Assembly: GCF_048544455.1 (NCBI RefSeq)
Contig: NC_133529.1
Location: 51,641,401-51,705,400 of the forward strand
Direction of reading: 5' to 3'
Length of the DNA: 64,000 bases
Origin: Silene latifolia
Lineage: Eukaryota; Streptophyta; Magnoliopsida; Caryophyllales; Caryophyllaceae
The notes below the pieces were generated by a model. The model saw only the letters and a list, made by a program, of their open reading frames with translations. It had not been told where the DNA came from and did no database searches. This document shows, in pieces, positions 33,821-44,425 of the stretch (its first letter is position 1; each line of letters begins with the position of its first letter). Position numbers and translations under genes: made by a program.

Positions 33821-34519
33821 AGCGAAACAATATCACAAGTTATACTAAACAATATCACGCGTCATATTAAACAATATCACTCTTACTGAACCAGATTCGC
33901 CCTCTGTTATTAACTTCTTTTCTCATACTTTTTCTTACACCCATCAGTGCTAGGGTCGGAGCTCCGACAAATATCACCATCCTCGCGCACTTTCCCGCCG
34001 GTGAGTCGATTTTGGCGGCGTGTTCGTCGGAGTTATTGCATATTACTTCTTTTATATTTTTTCCTCTCTTGTTCTCTTCTGTATATTCGCCTATTTCCTT
34101 CATCGCCGGCGATGAGACCCCTAATTTAACAGCGGCAGCGTTGTTCTTAGATGGAGGTTAATGGAAGAAGGATCGTTGATTGTATGTTAGTGAGGGGTGG
34201 CAGCGATGGTCGTGAGACGGACTTGTGCGTCGTGGTGGTGGTGGTTGTGGAGGTGAACGTGTGGTGGTGGGTCATGGGTGGTGGTCGTTGGGGAGGTGAA
34301 GGGATGGTGGTGGGCCGTGGATGGTTGCCGTCGACGATTAGTGTCACTGACTATAGTTTTAAGCCTTCTTTTTACTGTTTTTGTTGTATATTTTGCGTGA
34401 TATTGTTCAATATAAGCAGTGATATTGTTTCGTGTAGTGTTTGATATTCTTGTGTATAAGCTGTGATACATAAGTGGACTCACGGGACTCAAATATTTAG
34501 GTAGACTCACCGGATCTTG

Positions 34520-34521
<2 letters not shown>
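33782..34521. mobile_element. M2: second terminal-inverted-repeat element
   Basis: Left end tttgagtccaccc (33785 onward); right end ...gggactcaaatatttag... cggatcttgcc at 34521. The right end closely matches the M1 left end in reverse. Inside, 33905-34345 is GC-richer, with gene-like codon structure and a run of GTG/GTGG units (34225-34330). It is probably another captured coding or 5' region, but I recognise no protein family. Confidence 0.5.
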
Positions 34522-34564
<43 letters not shown>

Positions 34565-34582
34565 ATATATATATATATATAT
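34521..34582. repeat. (CT)n and (TA)n microsatellites
   Basis: About 40 bp of CT repeats followed by a TA run, next to the right M2 end. A TA run alone (32118-32134) borders the left M1 end. Confidence 0.95.
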
Positions 34583-35164
34583 AGTTCATTTTAAACTAGA
34601 AATAGCTAATATTGTAAATTTGTTTAGGTCTTATGATAACCACCTCTCGGATTTATTGTCAACCATATAATATGTCCTAACGAGCTCTCGCTAAGGCTAG
34701 GCCGATCTACTATAAGATGCTTAGTCTAATTCATTTTTGTGCCTCGCGACTTATAAAAGTGAATTAACAAATTAATCTAAGATAGTGATCAATTACCAAA
34801 TATTAGCAAATAAAACAAGCATGTGATAGAAACTTATCAAACAATATTATATCATTCTAACTTAACATTTTACAAATACTAATTATGCATGGCTTCCCTA
34901 ATCCCTAGACATATGAAACTACTCACTCTTATTAGAAATTAAACTAAAGAAGTATTAATTAATAAACATGATTGTAATAGAAATATAACTAAATGAAATA
35001 TTACGAATTATGAATAAATTAGTAATGATAACTTATGAGATAGTGAAAATGTTAGTGATAATAAATGTAAAAGAAAATGCTAGAAATAAACTATGGTGAT
35101 ATTAACTTGATTATGTAATGTAATAACAAACTAATATGAAAATCCTAAAAACAATAATGTAAAC
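34583..35164. repeat. inverted repeat, right arm
   Basis: LTR segment in normal orientation, partner of 31538-32118. Identity is high, with scattered substitutions. Confidence 0.85.
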
Positions 35165-36001
35165 TATGAAATAACGATAATGAAGAACGATTTAACGAAA
35201 TAAACAAGAGTCGAAATTATCGTAACAAGAGAACTTGGAACTTGAATAAGAAGAAGTCAAATAACAAAACAAACAACTTGAATGTAAATATTGTATTACT
35301 TAGAACAAGTGCTTAATGTAAATTGTTTGTAACAAAGGAATTGCTTAACAAAATGTAAACTAATATGAAAACTAAGAGAATCGTGTGCTTAAGAGTATAT
35401 GAAGGATGTAAAAGAAGATAAAAGATATCCCCTAATGACGGATTAAGGCCCCTATTTATAGTAAAATAGGGGTGAAACGTAAAAACCATGGAGGAGGTAA
35501 CCCCGATCGGGGACAGGCTACCCTGATCGAGGACACTTAATCCCAGATTGATTTCTCTTAATCACTGGATTAATTGCATGAAGAATCCAATGTGGGCTAT
35601 TAAGTCGTCTTTAATCTTCGGGTTGAATGCTCATATGGAATCCAAAATGGTATCCTAAGCTCCTTTTTCTCAACTTCTTTATGGGCTTCGTTTTATTTAT
35701 CTTTATCAATCGACCCATGTTCATTTCTTCCATGTTCGGGATTTCCTAGCTCGGAATTTTCCAAAACGCCCTTCCATTTGCATGTGTTGTTATATTTAGC
35801 CTCGTGAACTTTAGTGCTTGCACATTCGATGGGAAAAGCTATAAAAGCTACATTTCCTACAAAATACAATAAAAACAAGCAAAGACTCTAGAACACGGAA
35901 TTAGCTCATAAATACACTAATAAAAGTGCGATATTCAATTAAAATCGAGCTAAAATAGGGGGTAAAATCGTATATAAGTTAGACACATCAAGCAAAAAAT
36001 C

Positions 36002-36463
36002 CCGAAGGTTGACACCGTTCCGCAGACCGCTTTAACACACGTCTCTGTCCTGCCGTGAATGGGCATTACATTGGACCCAAAGGAATATGTGGTTAATTCC
36101 TGCCCAGTTGGTTCGTTGTAGGTGTTAAATTCTCATTTGCAGTGGACCAAGGCTAACACCTCGGAGGAGCGCGAGAAGCTGTGAAAGCATGAGCTGATTG
36201 ACTATAAAATCCATGAAGTGGCAAAAGAGAACAAGAAATACTTGACTGAAGAGGAACAAGAAGTTGGATTCCGAGTCGTCCGCCCAAAGAAAAAGCCAAA
36301 GAATGATCCTGTTGAGAAGATGATTGTGGATCGAAATGGGAAGACAAGGCCTCGAGAAAGACCATTGGTGATTAGGTCGGAGATAACGCAAGAGCGCCCC
36401 CCTCGAGGTCGAGACAAGAAGTATGATAAAAATGACAAAGGCAAGAGGAATATGGAAGAATAG
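36002..36463 (+). pseudogene. G antisense ORF remnant
   Basis: A plus-strand frame opposite to G pol, read from 36002 with three stops before an open part at 36218-36463 (82 residues). The open part is very charged, with VGFRVVRPKKKPKN and repeated RPRERP- and PPRGRDKK-like stretches. It lies just downstream of G integrase in antisense, where Tat/Retand elements are known to carry extra ORFs. It is truncated by the F LTR at its start. It could instead be a scrap of a nuclear gene; no named domain is visible. Confidence 0.4.
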
Positions 36464-36934
36464 AAATATCCTAAGTCTTTATTAGCATTTATTTTTTATT
36501 GTTGTTGTAATAAACGGCGGAATTTTTAGAATCCTATCCTAGCATTTATTTTAGCATTTTGTATTATTTGGCGTATTACTAATAAATGGATAAACTAATT
36601 GCTTTTAGTTAGGAATGTAAAATCAATTCCCTTTATTTATTCTTTTGAATTCCAAGTGCCAAAGCAAATGTCCTTCTACTTACATTTTTTTTAGAAATTG
36701 ATTAGGTCGTATCCTGTGAAGGATTGTCTACGTATTCATTGAAAATTACTCTTAAGAATGCAATTAAGTTATATTGATGATACTGAGGATGAAAATGAAG
36801 AAATCCCAGCACGCGAGAGCAAGATGGTACGCATCTCGAGGTCGACTAGTGCCGTGTGTTTACGTGTCGCTTGAGCGACACGTGGATCTCACATGGCACG
36901 CTTTTGAGGTCTATTCTAAGGGTAATATCATTTG
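36464..36934. mobile_element. G 3' non-coding stretch
   Basis: Between the antisense ORF remnant and the integrase end. AT-rich with repeated tagcatttatttta strings near 36484-36560. No gene seen. Confidence 0.4.
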
Positions 36935-37718
36935 AGTCGGTCTAGATTAGTCGGATTTGAAAACTCATTCCCGTCTAAATCTGTAATTTTAACCGCACCC
37001 CGTGAGTGTATAGATTTGACTAGATAAGGTCCGACCCAAATAGGTTTGAATTTTCCCCTTGGGTCAACTGGTAGAAGAGATTGGACATATTTGAGCACTA
37101 GGTCTCCCTCTTTAATGTTTCGAGGTTTGACTTTCTTGTTGAAGGCTCTCCTAATCCGTGCTTGATATGTTTGGACATCCTAACTGAGGTTCGATATCCC
37201 CATAATATGTTATATAGAAAGGAGTAGCCCTAGTAGCTCTACTGGTTGTACGTCTTCCATGCCATATGTTAGATAGAAAGGAGTAGCCCTAGTGGACGTC
37301 TTGACTGAGGTTTGATATCCCGATAATGCAAAGGTTATCTTGCTTAGCTATTCTCGATAGTTGTCATCATTTTGTCGAGGATCATAACGACATTTTTGTT
37401 TGTTTCCTCCACTACACCATTAGTCTCAGGTCGATAAGGCGAAGAGTGATGATGCTTGACTTTGTACTTGGCCAACAACTGTTCGATTTCAGCTTGGAAA
37501 TGGGACCCGATATCGCTGATGATCTCGTGTGGGAACCCGTATCGACAGATGATATTGGTTTTTATGAACTTATCCACATGCTTGGATGTTAGAGCAGTAT
37601 AGGATGTCGCTTCTACCCAATTTGTGAAGTAATCTATGGCCACCAAAATAAAATAGTGACCATATGTTCCAGCTAGAGTGATCTTCCCGATGATGTCAAT
37701 TACCCAAGTAGAAAACGG
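36935..37718 (-). pseudogene. pol: G integrase core and C-terminal domain
   Basis: The core (37718-37344) reads TWVIDIIGKI with the first catalytic aspartate, ILVAIDYFTNWVEA, then ISDIGSHFQ with the second aspartate and ETNGVVEETNKN with the glutamate. The C-terminal part (about 37190-36935) reads RAFNKKVKPRN...DLVL and DPRGKFKPIWVGPYLV, diagnostic of Tat/Ogre elements. A duplicated block (37207-37240 and 37268-37295, gaaaggagtagccctagt) with other indels between the two shows decay. The zinc finger of this integrase lies on the other side of solo LTR J. Confidence 0.85.
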
Positions 37719-40375
37719 TGTAGATACCCAATATCCGCACCTTCAAAAAACCACTCGATGATGATCGGACTATAACGTGTTTTAGATATGCGTGCGTGGA
37801 TTGGCTATACATGAGATGGTTTAATGCACTAGTCGGATATGAAAAATGATTTCAAAAGTTTTCTAACTTCATTTCCATTAAAATAACACTATTTAGAGTT
37901 AAAACCGTCTTCGGACCCATAACCGACTCAGAAACCCGCAACTCGAGTCAACCTGAGTCAAACCGAGTCAACCTAAATCTCGAATGTCGAAAATAATGCC
38001 ATGAATGTCTTTATCATGTCATTTCCATTAAAATGACCCTAATTAGAGTCAAAACCGACACCGGGACAAAAACCGACTCGAAATTCAAATCCCGACTCAC
38101 ACGGGTCAAACCCGAGTCAAGGACACAAAATACCTACCTCAAATAACACCCAAGAGTAGGCTTACATGGCTAAGCAACCATCAAAGACCACAAATCACAA
38201 CCAACAAAACATTGGTTAGAACAAATGCAAAATCCAAATTTCTGAAAGGGACAGTACACCCCTTTCAGTCACTAGGTAGCTCGCGCCTTTTTAGGCATGC
38301 CCTTGGCCAGCAAGCAAACTTAACCGACTTGCTACCACCCCCATTTCTTTATAAACACCCACCATCACACACCACAATCCTCACGCGAGAGTCTGCCCCC
38401 TCCTTCTCCCTTAAACTTCTAGACCCGACATCCTAAGTCAGAAAATCGACATGTGTTTACGACCTACCGATCGTAAACACAAGCCTTACACATTTTGTTT
38501 GGTACCGTCGCCGTGCATTCGACCGACCCATTTGACTAACTCGATTCATTAATCAACATGTTTTAATTAACATATTTTCAACTCATTTTCAAAACAAAAT
38601 CCTTTTTTAAGGCACTCTTTTAAACTTCTTTGATCGCGAGTAGTCACAACGAGAAAACCGTCTCTAAAGTCGTCTACGTCGCAAACATCAATACACGTAA
38701 GTTTGAGGGTGTAAATATCCCATTTATTTCATGTCTTTACTGTTTTTATGAGTTTATAAGCATGAACAATGCATAACACGATTCAAATATAGGTTAGACG
38801 AGCCAAAACCGAGCTTTGGTCCGAGACAGAAGCCCTTTGCTATGCAAAGAGGCTCGCGCCTCTTGTGGGTTCTCGGGTCAGACTCAAACGTGTTTGTTCT
38901 CGTCTTTCCTCTTTATTTCATTTCTTATTTGCAATCGGTTTTTACCATTTCAAATGTTTCAAATCGTTTTTTATGACAAACTTTTTAACCATAAATCATA
39001 ATCACCCTTGGTTCCATATACCATGACGGTTTAATCCGTGACTCGGTGATATTAATTGGTTAATTACATTTTAAGGGAAATTCTTTTCTTTTATTTACCA
39101 TTGTAATTTATTTTTATGATAAACATATTTTGACCATTACAAAAATCATCCTTGGTTCTTTATACCATGACGGTTTATTCCGTGACTCGATGATATTATT
39201 GGTTAATTACAAATTAAAGGGTATTTTAACCCCCTTTTATTTTATTTACCATTTTTCTCATTTGTTTACATTTGTAAATATATTAGTCATAATTCATAAT
39301 CATCCTTGGTTCTTTATACCATGTCGGTTTAATCCGAGTATGATGACAAACTTGACTAATTACAAAGAAATGACCTTAACATATTTAGTTCAAATCAAAC
39401 ATTTTACATTTTTATTTGTAAACTATGCTTTTCAAACTTGCAAATTCGACAACGAATATTACTAACACAATAGTAATTATTCCGAGTCATGCAAATCATA
39501 CTTGCAAATCATTAATCACAAAAAACGGTTTTAAACAACCTTTTTAACAACCAGGAGATGCCCCTTGGGTCGTCGTCTGACTCGCGCCCCAAGAGGCCGT
39601 AGGTTTTCATATTTTAAAAGCCTGGGTAGAGCCCTTTCCCTCGCCAATAGGCTCGCACCCCAATGGGGGCTGCCATGCACTGTTCTGCCTCATTTTAGCA
39701 TTTGTCTAGGACGATCCCAATTACGGTTAATCTGAATACATGACGGATCTGATTGACAAGCTCACGTTCTTACACTTTGTCATTTGACACCCTTTTTCAA
39801 ATAATGGATCGTGTTAAGTATCATAACCCGAATTTGGTAAATGGATGTTTAATTTCCGTTTTCACATGCAAATCAATCTAAATCCAACTCGACATCAATT
39901 ATTTGATATTTGGATAACCAAACCGACTTAGGAAATTCTCACATGTTAGGTTAAGCTTTTGGATGCGCATTCATGCATTTAAACCGTTTTATCAACTTTT
40001 GCACTTAAACAACCACGATCGATCAGTAGAGGCCGCTAACGCGGGCCGGATTAGGTGTTCGATTAAAGGGCTTCCCAATACGTACCCTCACCCCTTACTC
40101 AGAAACTTTGGATAGTGGATGGCCTTATCCAGGGCGCACGAGAGTCCTTATCTTTAGTACCTATGTCAAACAGCGCTTTTTCCCTTGATTGACCTAGGTA
40201 TAAAGTGGATTCAAACGGGTTCCAAGCATCCCACAAATGCTTGGTGGCGACTCCGAACTTCTCTATATCGTTTCGAGACCTTTACCGAGACGAAACCGAC
40301 CGATCTAAAGCGATCCGGTCGAAAGCATTTTTACGCCGCCGAGCGTGGCTTTCAAAAGACCAATGTACGTCCACA
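37719..40375 (+). mobile_element. J: solo LTR of 2.66 kb
   Basis: Starts TGTAGATACCC and ends GTACGTCCACA, and separates two parts of the G integrase that join smoothly when it is removed. There is no PBS, polypurine tract or coding region, so it is a solo LTR. A cttggtggcgactccga string near its right end resembles R-U5 ends of Tat-type LTRs read on the plus strand. No 5-bp TSD is evident (left AACGG, right GGTTG). Inside are three roughly 150-bp tandem units (38990-39360) and four scattered GC-rich hairpins built on ggctcgcgcc. Confidence 0.7.
38990..39360. repeat. three roughly 150-bp tandem units in J
   Basis: Each unit contains atcatccttggttctttata- and ccatgacggtttaatccg-like strings, at about 39002, 39147 and 39300. 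They diverge progressively from one another. Confidence 0.75.
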
Positions 40376-40924
40376 GGTTGGCTTGGCGTGCATGTAGCCC
40401 ATGTCCACAAACGGCCAAGGAGAAGTCATCGTGTATAGTAGAGATGGTGGGACATGTTGTACATTCCCGAAGATCAGGCAATTGTTGCAATGCCTTACGT
40501 ATTTAATGCAATATGTCTCCATTGTTGTCCAATAATATCCTAGACGCATGATTTTCTTTGACAACTTGGGACCACTCATATGAGGACCGTATTCTCCATA
40601 ATGGACTTCTTCCATACCTTTCTTTACTTTAGAATGATCAAGGCAAAGTAAAATTACGCCTTGTGGCTTTATCTTGTATAATTCTCCTTGATTTAGGACA
40701 TATTGAGATGATAGTAGACGAATCGCTCGTTGTCCCCTCATATCCATGTCGGGTGGGTACGCGCCACTGAGCTTGTAATTCAGAATGGCATGATAATAAG
40801 GCTCCTCCTTATTTTCTTTTTCATTGGTAAGAAAATGCACATAAGTGGGTTTGGACCGTCGTTCATTGCATAGTGGCAGTTCTATCATGCTGTCGGGCAT
40901 GTTGATCAAGGATGCAAGTTTCAT
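40376..40924 (-). pseudogene. pol: G integrase zinc-finger region
   Basis: Reads EEVHYGEYGPHMSG, KIMRLGYYWTTMETYCIKYVRHC-N-N-C, with histidine/cysteine positions of the HHCC finger (the first H is kept in V-H-Y-G), then VPPSLLYTMTSPWPFV. It is typical of Tat/Ogre pol between RNase H and the integrase core. The frame is open over about 180 residues. It stops making sense at 40376, where solo LTR J is inserted. Confidence 0.8.
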
Positions 40925-41280
40925 AGAGTGTCTGGAAACTGATTTTCTTCTCGAGGTAGATGTAAGTAAACCACTTGGTCGAATAATTAGCCACTTGATC
41001 TATCTTGTCTTGATATGGCGTAAGACTTTCACTTCGGATTTTCCAAGATCCAGTAATTTGATTGTTGATCAAAGACGAGTCGTCGTGGAGTCGAAGTCTC
41101 TTGATGCCTTAACTGACTGCTGCTTGTAAACCGATGAGGCAGGCGTCATATTCCATTGCGTTATTGGTTACCTCGAAGTCGAGTTTGGAAGAAATTGGTA
41201 TATGCTCGCCTTCAGGAGAATTGAGCAACACTCTTATATCATACCCTCTTAAAATAGAAGCCCCATCGAAATAGAGGTCC
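40860..41280 (-). pseudogene. pol: G second (plant-like) RNase H
   Basis: With one or two frame changes the minus strand reads WDLYFDGAS, NNAMEYDACLIGLQ, LHDDSSLINNQITGSWK and ESLTPYQ. These are the D-E-D core segments of the additional RNase H found in Tat-group elements. It lies between the ordinary RNase H (41618-41286) and the integrase finger, the order expected for that group. Frames are broken near 41110 and 41280. Confidence 0.75.
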
Positions 41281-41285
41281 CATGA

Positions 41286-42005
41286 TTATGTATTGGTGTG
41301 TAGAATATCTTCATCTGGAAATGACCATGTATCTATTACTTGGGTATCATGAATGGGGTTGTCTGAGAAGAATTCGGCCACTGCTCGTCCTTTAATGACC
41401 TTCAGAGGTACATATTTGAGATTCAACTCTGAGAGCATCAAAGTCCATCTTTCCAAACGCCCATTTAAGACAGGTTTTTCGAAAATGTATTTGACAGGGT
41501 CCATCTTCGAGTACACCTTGACGGAGTAGTTAAGCATATAATGGCATAGTTTCTTGGTTGCCCACACAAGACCGAGGCATGTCTTTTCAAGTGGTGTATA
41601 CTTATTCTCATATTCCATGAACTTCTTGCTAAGGTAGTAGATAGCTCTTTATTCGTTCCCGACGACTTGTGCGAGCATAGCCCCCATGGCTGTTTCTGTG
41701 ACTGTGAGGTAGAGAAATAAAGGTTGATCTTTCGGTGGTGGCATTAAAACAGGTGGCTTGGCCAATATCTCCTTGATTCTGTCAAATGCCCTTTGACAAT
41801 CCTCGTCCCACATGGTGTGGTCCATTTTCTTGGGCTTTTTGAATATAGGTTCGCAAATCATAGTGAGCTTTGGGATAAAACGGCTTATGTATTGCACCTT
41901 GCCCAGGAATCCTCGAACTTCATTTTCTGTCCGTGGCATCTCGATTAGAGCCTTGATCTTGGATGGATCAATCTCTATTCCCCTCTGATTGACTACATAT
42001 GCCAA
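41286..42005 (-). pseudogene. pol: G reverse-transcriptase thumb and first RNase H
   Basis: 42005-41649 reads NQRGIEIDPSKIKAL, GFLGKVQYISRFI and ending LTVTETAMGAMLAQ. After a stop, 41618-41286 reads EKTCLGLVWATKKLCHYML and ERWTLMLSELNLKY. These are the connection and gypsy RNase H domains. The stop near 41649 sits in a usually invariant Y-Y-L segment. Confidence 0.8.
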
Positions 42006-42099
42006 TAGTGTGTCGGATGTGACTCTGAATGCTCACTTCTGAGAATTAAGTCTCATGTTGTACTTGCGCAATCTGAGAAAGAATTTGCGAAGGTTGGCG

Positions 42100-42961
42100 A
42101 TGTTAACTTATCTATCCTTGTATTTGACGATCGTGTCATCTACATGTACTTCTACTTCTTTGTGTATCATGGCATGCAATAGGGTAGTCATGGTCCGTTG
42201 ATATGTTGATCCAGGATTTATTAATCCAAACGGCATATCGGTGTAGCAATAGGTACCCCACTGAGTGACGAACGCCGTTTTACGCATATCTTCTTCATCC
42301 ATATTGATCTAGTTATATCCCTCACATCCATCCATAAAATAAAGGAGTGCGTGATCTGTTGTATTATCTCTAGTACGTAGATGTGTGGGAGTGGGAAATC
42401 GGCTTTTGGACAAGCCTTTTTTAGATCTCTGAAATCAACACAAACCCAGATTCGCCAATCCTTTTTCGGTACGGGGACTATGTTAGCCACCCAGTCTGGG
42501 TACTCGAAAATTTTGATGAACCCGACTTTGAATTGCTTCTCCACTTCCTCCTTAATCTTGAGAGCCCATTTTGTTCTCATTCGGCGAAGCTTCTGCTTTA
42601 CGGGTTTGAAATCTTGATTGATTTGGATTCGATGTTCTGTAATATCCCTGTCTATCCCTTGTATATCCTTATACGACCAAGCAAAAATGTCTTTGAATTC
42701 GTGAAGAATGTTGATGAAGCGAGCTCTTTCATTTGGGTCTAGGGTTGTTCCTATCCTAAGTTCTTGGGGTTCTAAATCTATCCTTACGTTGATAGGTTCA
42801 GTTTTCACTATAATTGCTTCCCCTTTCCCCTCCTCCAGTATTTGTTTTATTATATAAGGTGGTTGTTCGATTGAGTCTGGGTCAGGATCATCCTCAGTAT
42901 CATCGTATACATAATTGCAATCACGATAACACGAAGAGTAAGCAGAATCAGATTTATTCAT
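42100..42961 (-). pseudogene. pol: G reverse transcriptase, fingers and palm
   Basis: 42961-42221 covers the linker and fingers: FKDIFAWSYKDI, PVKQKLRRM and PVPKKDWRIWVCVDFRDLKKACPK. The palm continues in another frame (42302-42108) with TQWGTYCYTDMPFGL and the active-site box as VHVDDTIVK, where Y-V-D-D is usual. The shift between frames near 42290-42310, the changed box and a stop near 42105 make it inactive. Confidence 0.85.
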
Positions 42962-43900
42962 ATAATGTTTGAAAATCGCTGAAACAAAGAAGCCATCTGC
43001 ACGGTAGTCAGTGGCAGAAAATGGGCAGTTGACGGGGCATTCCCCAAGCTACTGTTACTAGATGATGCTAAACTAGGAGAGACGATGGGATAGGGAGAGA
43101 CAACATGGGGAGACTCTCTAACGACTTGCCTAGACTTAGACTCGGTTTTTGACTCCCACCCTGACTCAGATTCAAATTCGTCATCTTTTGGTTCCCAATT
43201 GAACATCTAGCCTTCTCCAGTTGTGATTTTGAAGAGCCTTCCCTGGTTATTGGTCCATTTGATTGATTTTCTCCATCCTCTCTCCTGTTTGGCTGGATTT
43301 GCATCCGTGATGAGCGTTGCAGGGTTGAAATGGTCATCTTGTAGTATCACGGTAATAATCTTGCTTGGGCTGCCTTGACGAATCGATCTTCTCCGAACAA
43401 AAGGCCAACAGCTTGTTCGTTGAAACAAGGTGTCAGACGAGCTTTAACGACAAGAACCGTTTCTTGAGGAATGAAATAAAAATCCTGGAATACTTCGATC
43501 CCGGCTAGCTTGGTTCCTTTGAACATCCAGGGTTTTGGAAATCCGCGAAAAGATTCATGGTTTTCTTCCTTGACGAAGTACCCATAAAGTGACTCATCGA
43601 TGTTTGTGATCGTGAACTTGAGCGAGCTTTTCGAAAGCTTCAGATATTGTAGGCTCGTATCCCAATCCTAATGGTATCTTCTGGGAGTGGCCTTCTTTGA
43701 ATGGTGGGAAGGTGTTGCTCCAGATAGGGTTTAGTGGCATACCTGGGAAGTATTCCTGGGATTTGAGTATGTGGTTGACCACCAGGTTTGAATATGGGTT
43801 GAATTATAGAGGTGGTAATTCACTTTCTACAAGGTTGATGATCTGGAATCCTCCTAACTCGTGCACTGGATCTGACACGACTTGATTGTTGGACATTTTC
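42962..43900 (-). mobile_element. G linker between protease and reverse transcriptase
   Basis: Broken frames only. 43782-43594 has a GLGYEPTISEAF segment of the kind that follows the protease in Tat elements; 43428-42965 holds serine-rich and basic frames with no recognisable domain. Confidence 0.45.
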
Positions 43901-44330
43901 TCTATTACTACTTTGATAGGTTTCGAAGTGATCGTCACTACTCAACTATCTAAAGGGATTTTGATCTTTTGATGAAGTGTGGATGTCACAGCTTTGGAAG
44001 CGTGAATCCATGGCCTCTCTAGAAGTATGTTAAATGACGCCTCGATGTCTACTATCCGGAAATTGACCTTTCTTTCGATTGGTCCAGTAGCTATAGTCAG
44101 ATTGATATGGCCTCTCACATTACGCCGCGTCCCATCGTATGCACGAACACCTTGGTTAGTCATGTGACCGTGATGTACAAGTTTAGATTGTGACTGACGC
44201 CAAAAGGTGGCAAATCTTCATCCGAGAAAGTAACTGGGTTACTTAGCTTGATTGAGTCCTGGAGGACTAGGTTGACTAGCTACATCGTCAGGAGTACAGT
44301 CATGTGCTATGTTGAGGTTAGCCAATGCTT
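43900..44330 (-). pseudogene. pol: G aspartic protease remnant, catalytic loop lost
   Basis: 44163-43942 reads VRAYDGTRRNVRGHINL and LLERPWIHASKAVTSTLHQK, the C-terminal half of the Tat-type aspartic protease. Upstream in another frame (about 44300-44165) is VTFSDEDLPPFGVSHN, which normally precedes the protease. The segment between them that should contain the catalytic D-N/T-G loop is missing, and the join is out of frame. Such a protease could not cleave gag. The A2 LTR cuts the element at 44426. Confidence 0.7.
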
Positions 44331-44425
44331 GTAGTAAAGCTTAGAGATGTGGAGATTAACTACCAACCAGTTGCCATACTGAAAGATCAGCCATTGTCTT
44401 CTGTAGTTGCTTCATTAGGTGGTCA

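Larger units (their letters stand above)
25711..35990 (-). mobile_element. F: defective Athila-like gypsy element
   Basis: Minus-strand element. From right to left: 5' LTR (31385-35990, enlarged by an inserted palindrome), Asp-tRNA PBS (31361-31379), gag (31253-30438), part of reverse transcriptase, RNase H and integrase (about 30420-28030), a spacer, and a third frame (27297 to about 25740) in the position of the extra Athila ORF. The 3' end is missing: it is fused to E at 25711. Protease and the first half of reverse transcriptase are deleted. All frames carry stops, so it is dead. Confidence 0.8.
31385..35990 (-). mobile_element. F 5' LTR, interrupted and partly inverted-duplicated
   Basis: Starts TGATAGGCTATCGC and ends TTAGACACATCA on the plus strand. 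The segment 34583-35164 is in the normal orientation judged by the E LTR (gcttagtctaattc...tgcct). The segment 31538-32118 is an inverted copy of it. Between them lie the M1/M2 elements. Without these additions the LTR would be about 1.6 kb, near the size of the E LTR. Confidence 0.75.
35991..44425 (-). mobile_element. G: dead Tat-lineage gypsy element
   Basis: Minus-strand element without LTRs in the window, cut by the F LTR at 35991 and the A2 LTR at 44426. It holds a protease remnant, a linker, reverse transcriptase, RNase H, a second RNase H, integrase (split by solo LTR J) and a plus-strand ORF remnant after integrase. The double RNase H and domain sequences place it in the Tat/Ogre/Retand group. 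Confidence 0.8.

Noticed and set aside
34147..34510. Histidine/threonine-rich frames on both strands of M2
   Set aside because: They result from GTGG repeats and subterminal repeats; I cannot support a gene.
22533..35990. One single gypsy element with LTRs at 22533-23931 and 31385-35990
   Set aside because: The two LTRs are clearly diverged, the flanking 5-mers do not match, and an extra PBS plus LTR stub lies between them, so two fused elements fit better.
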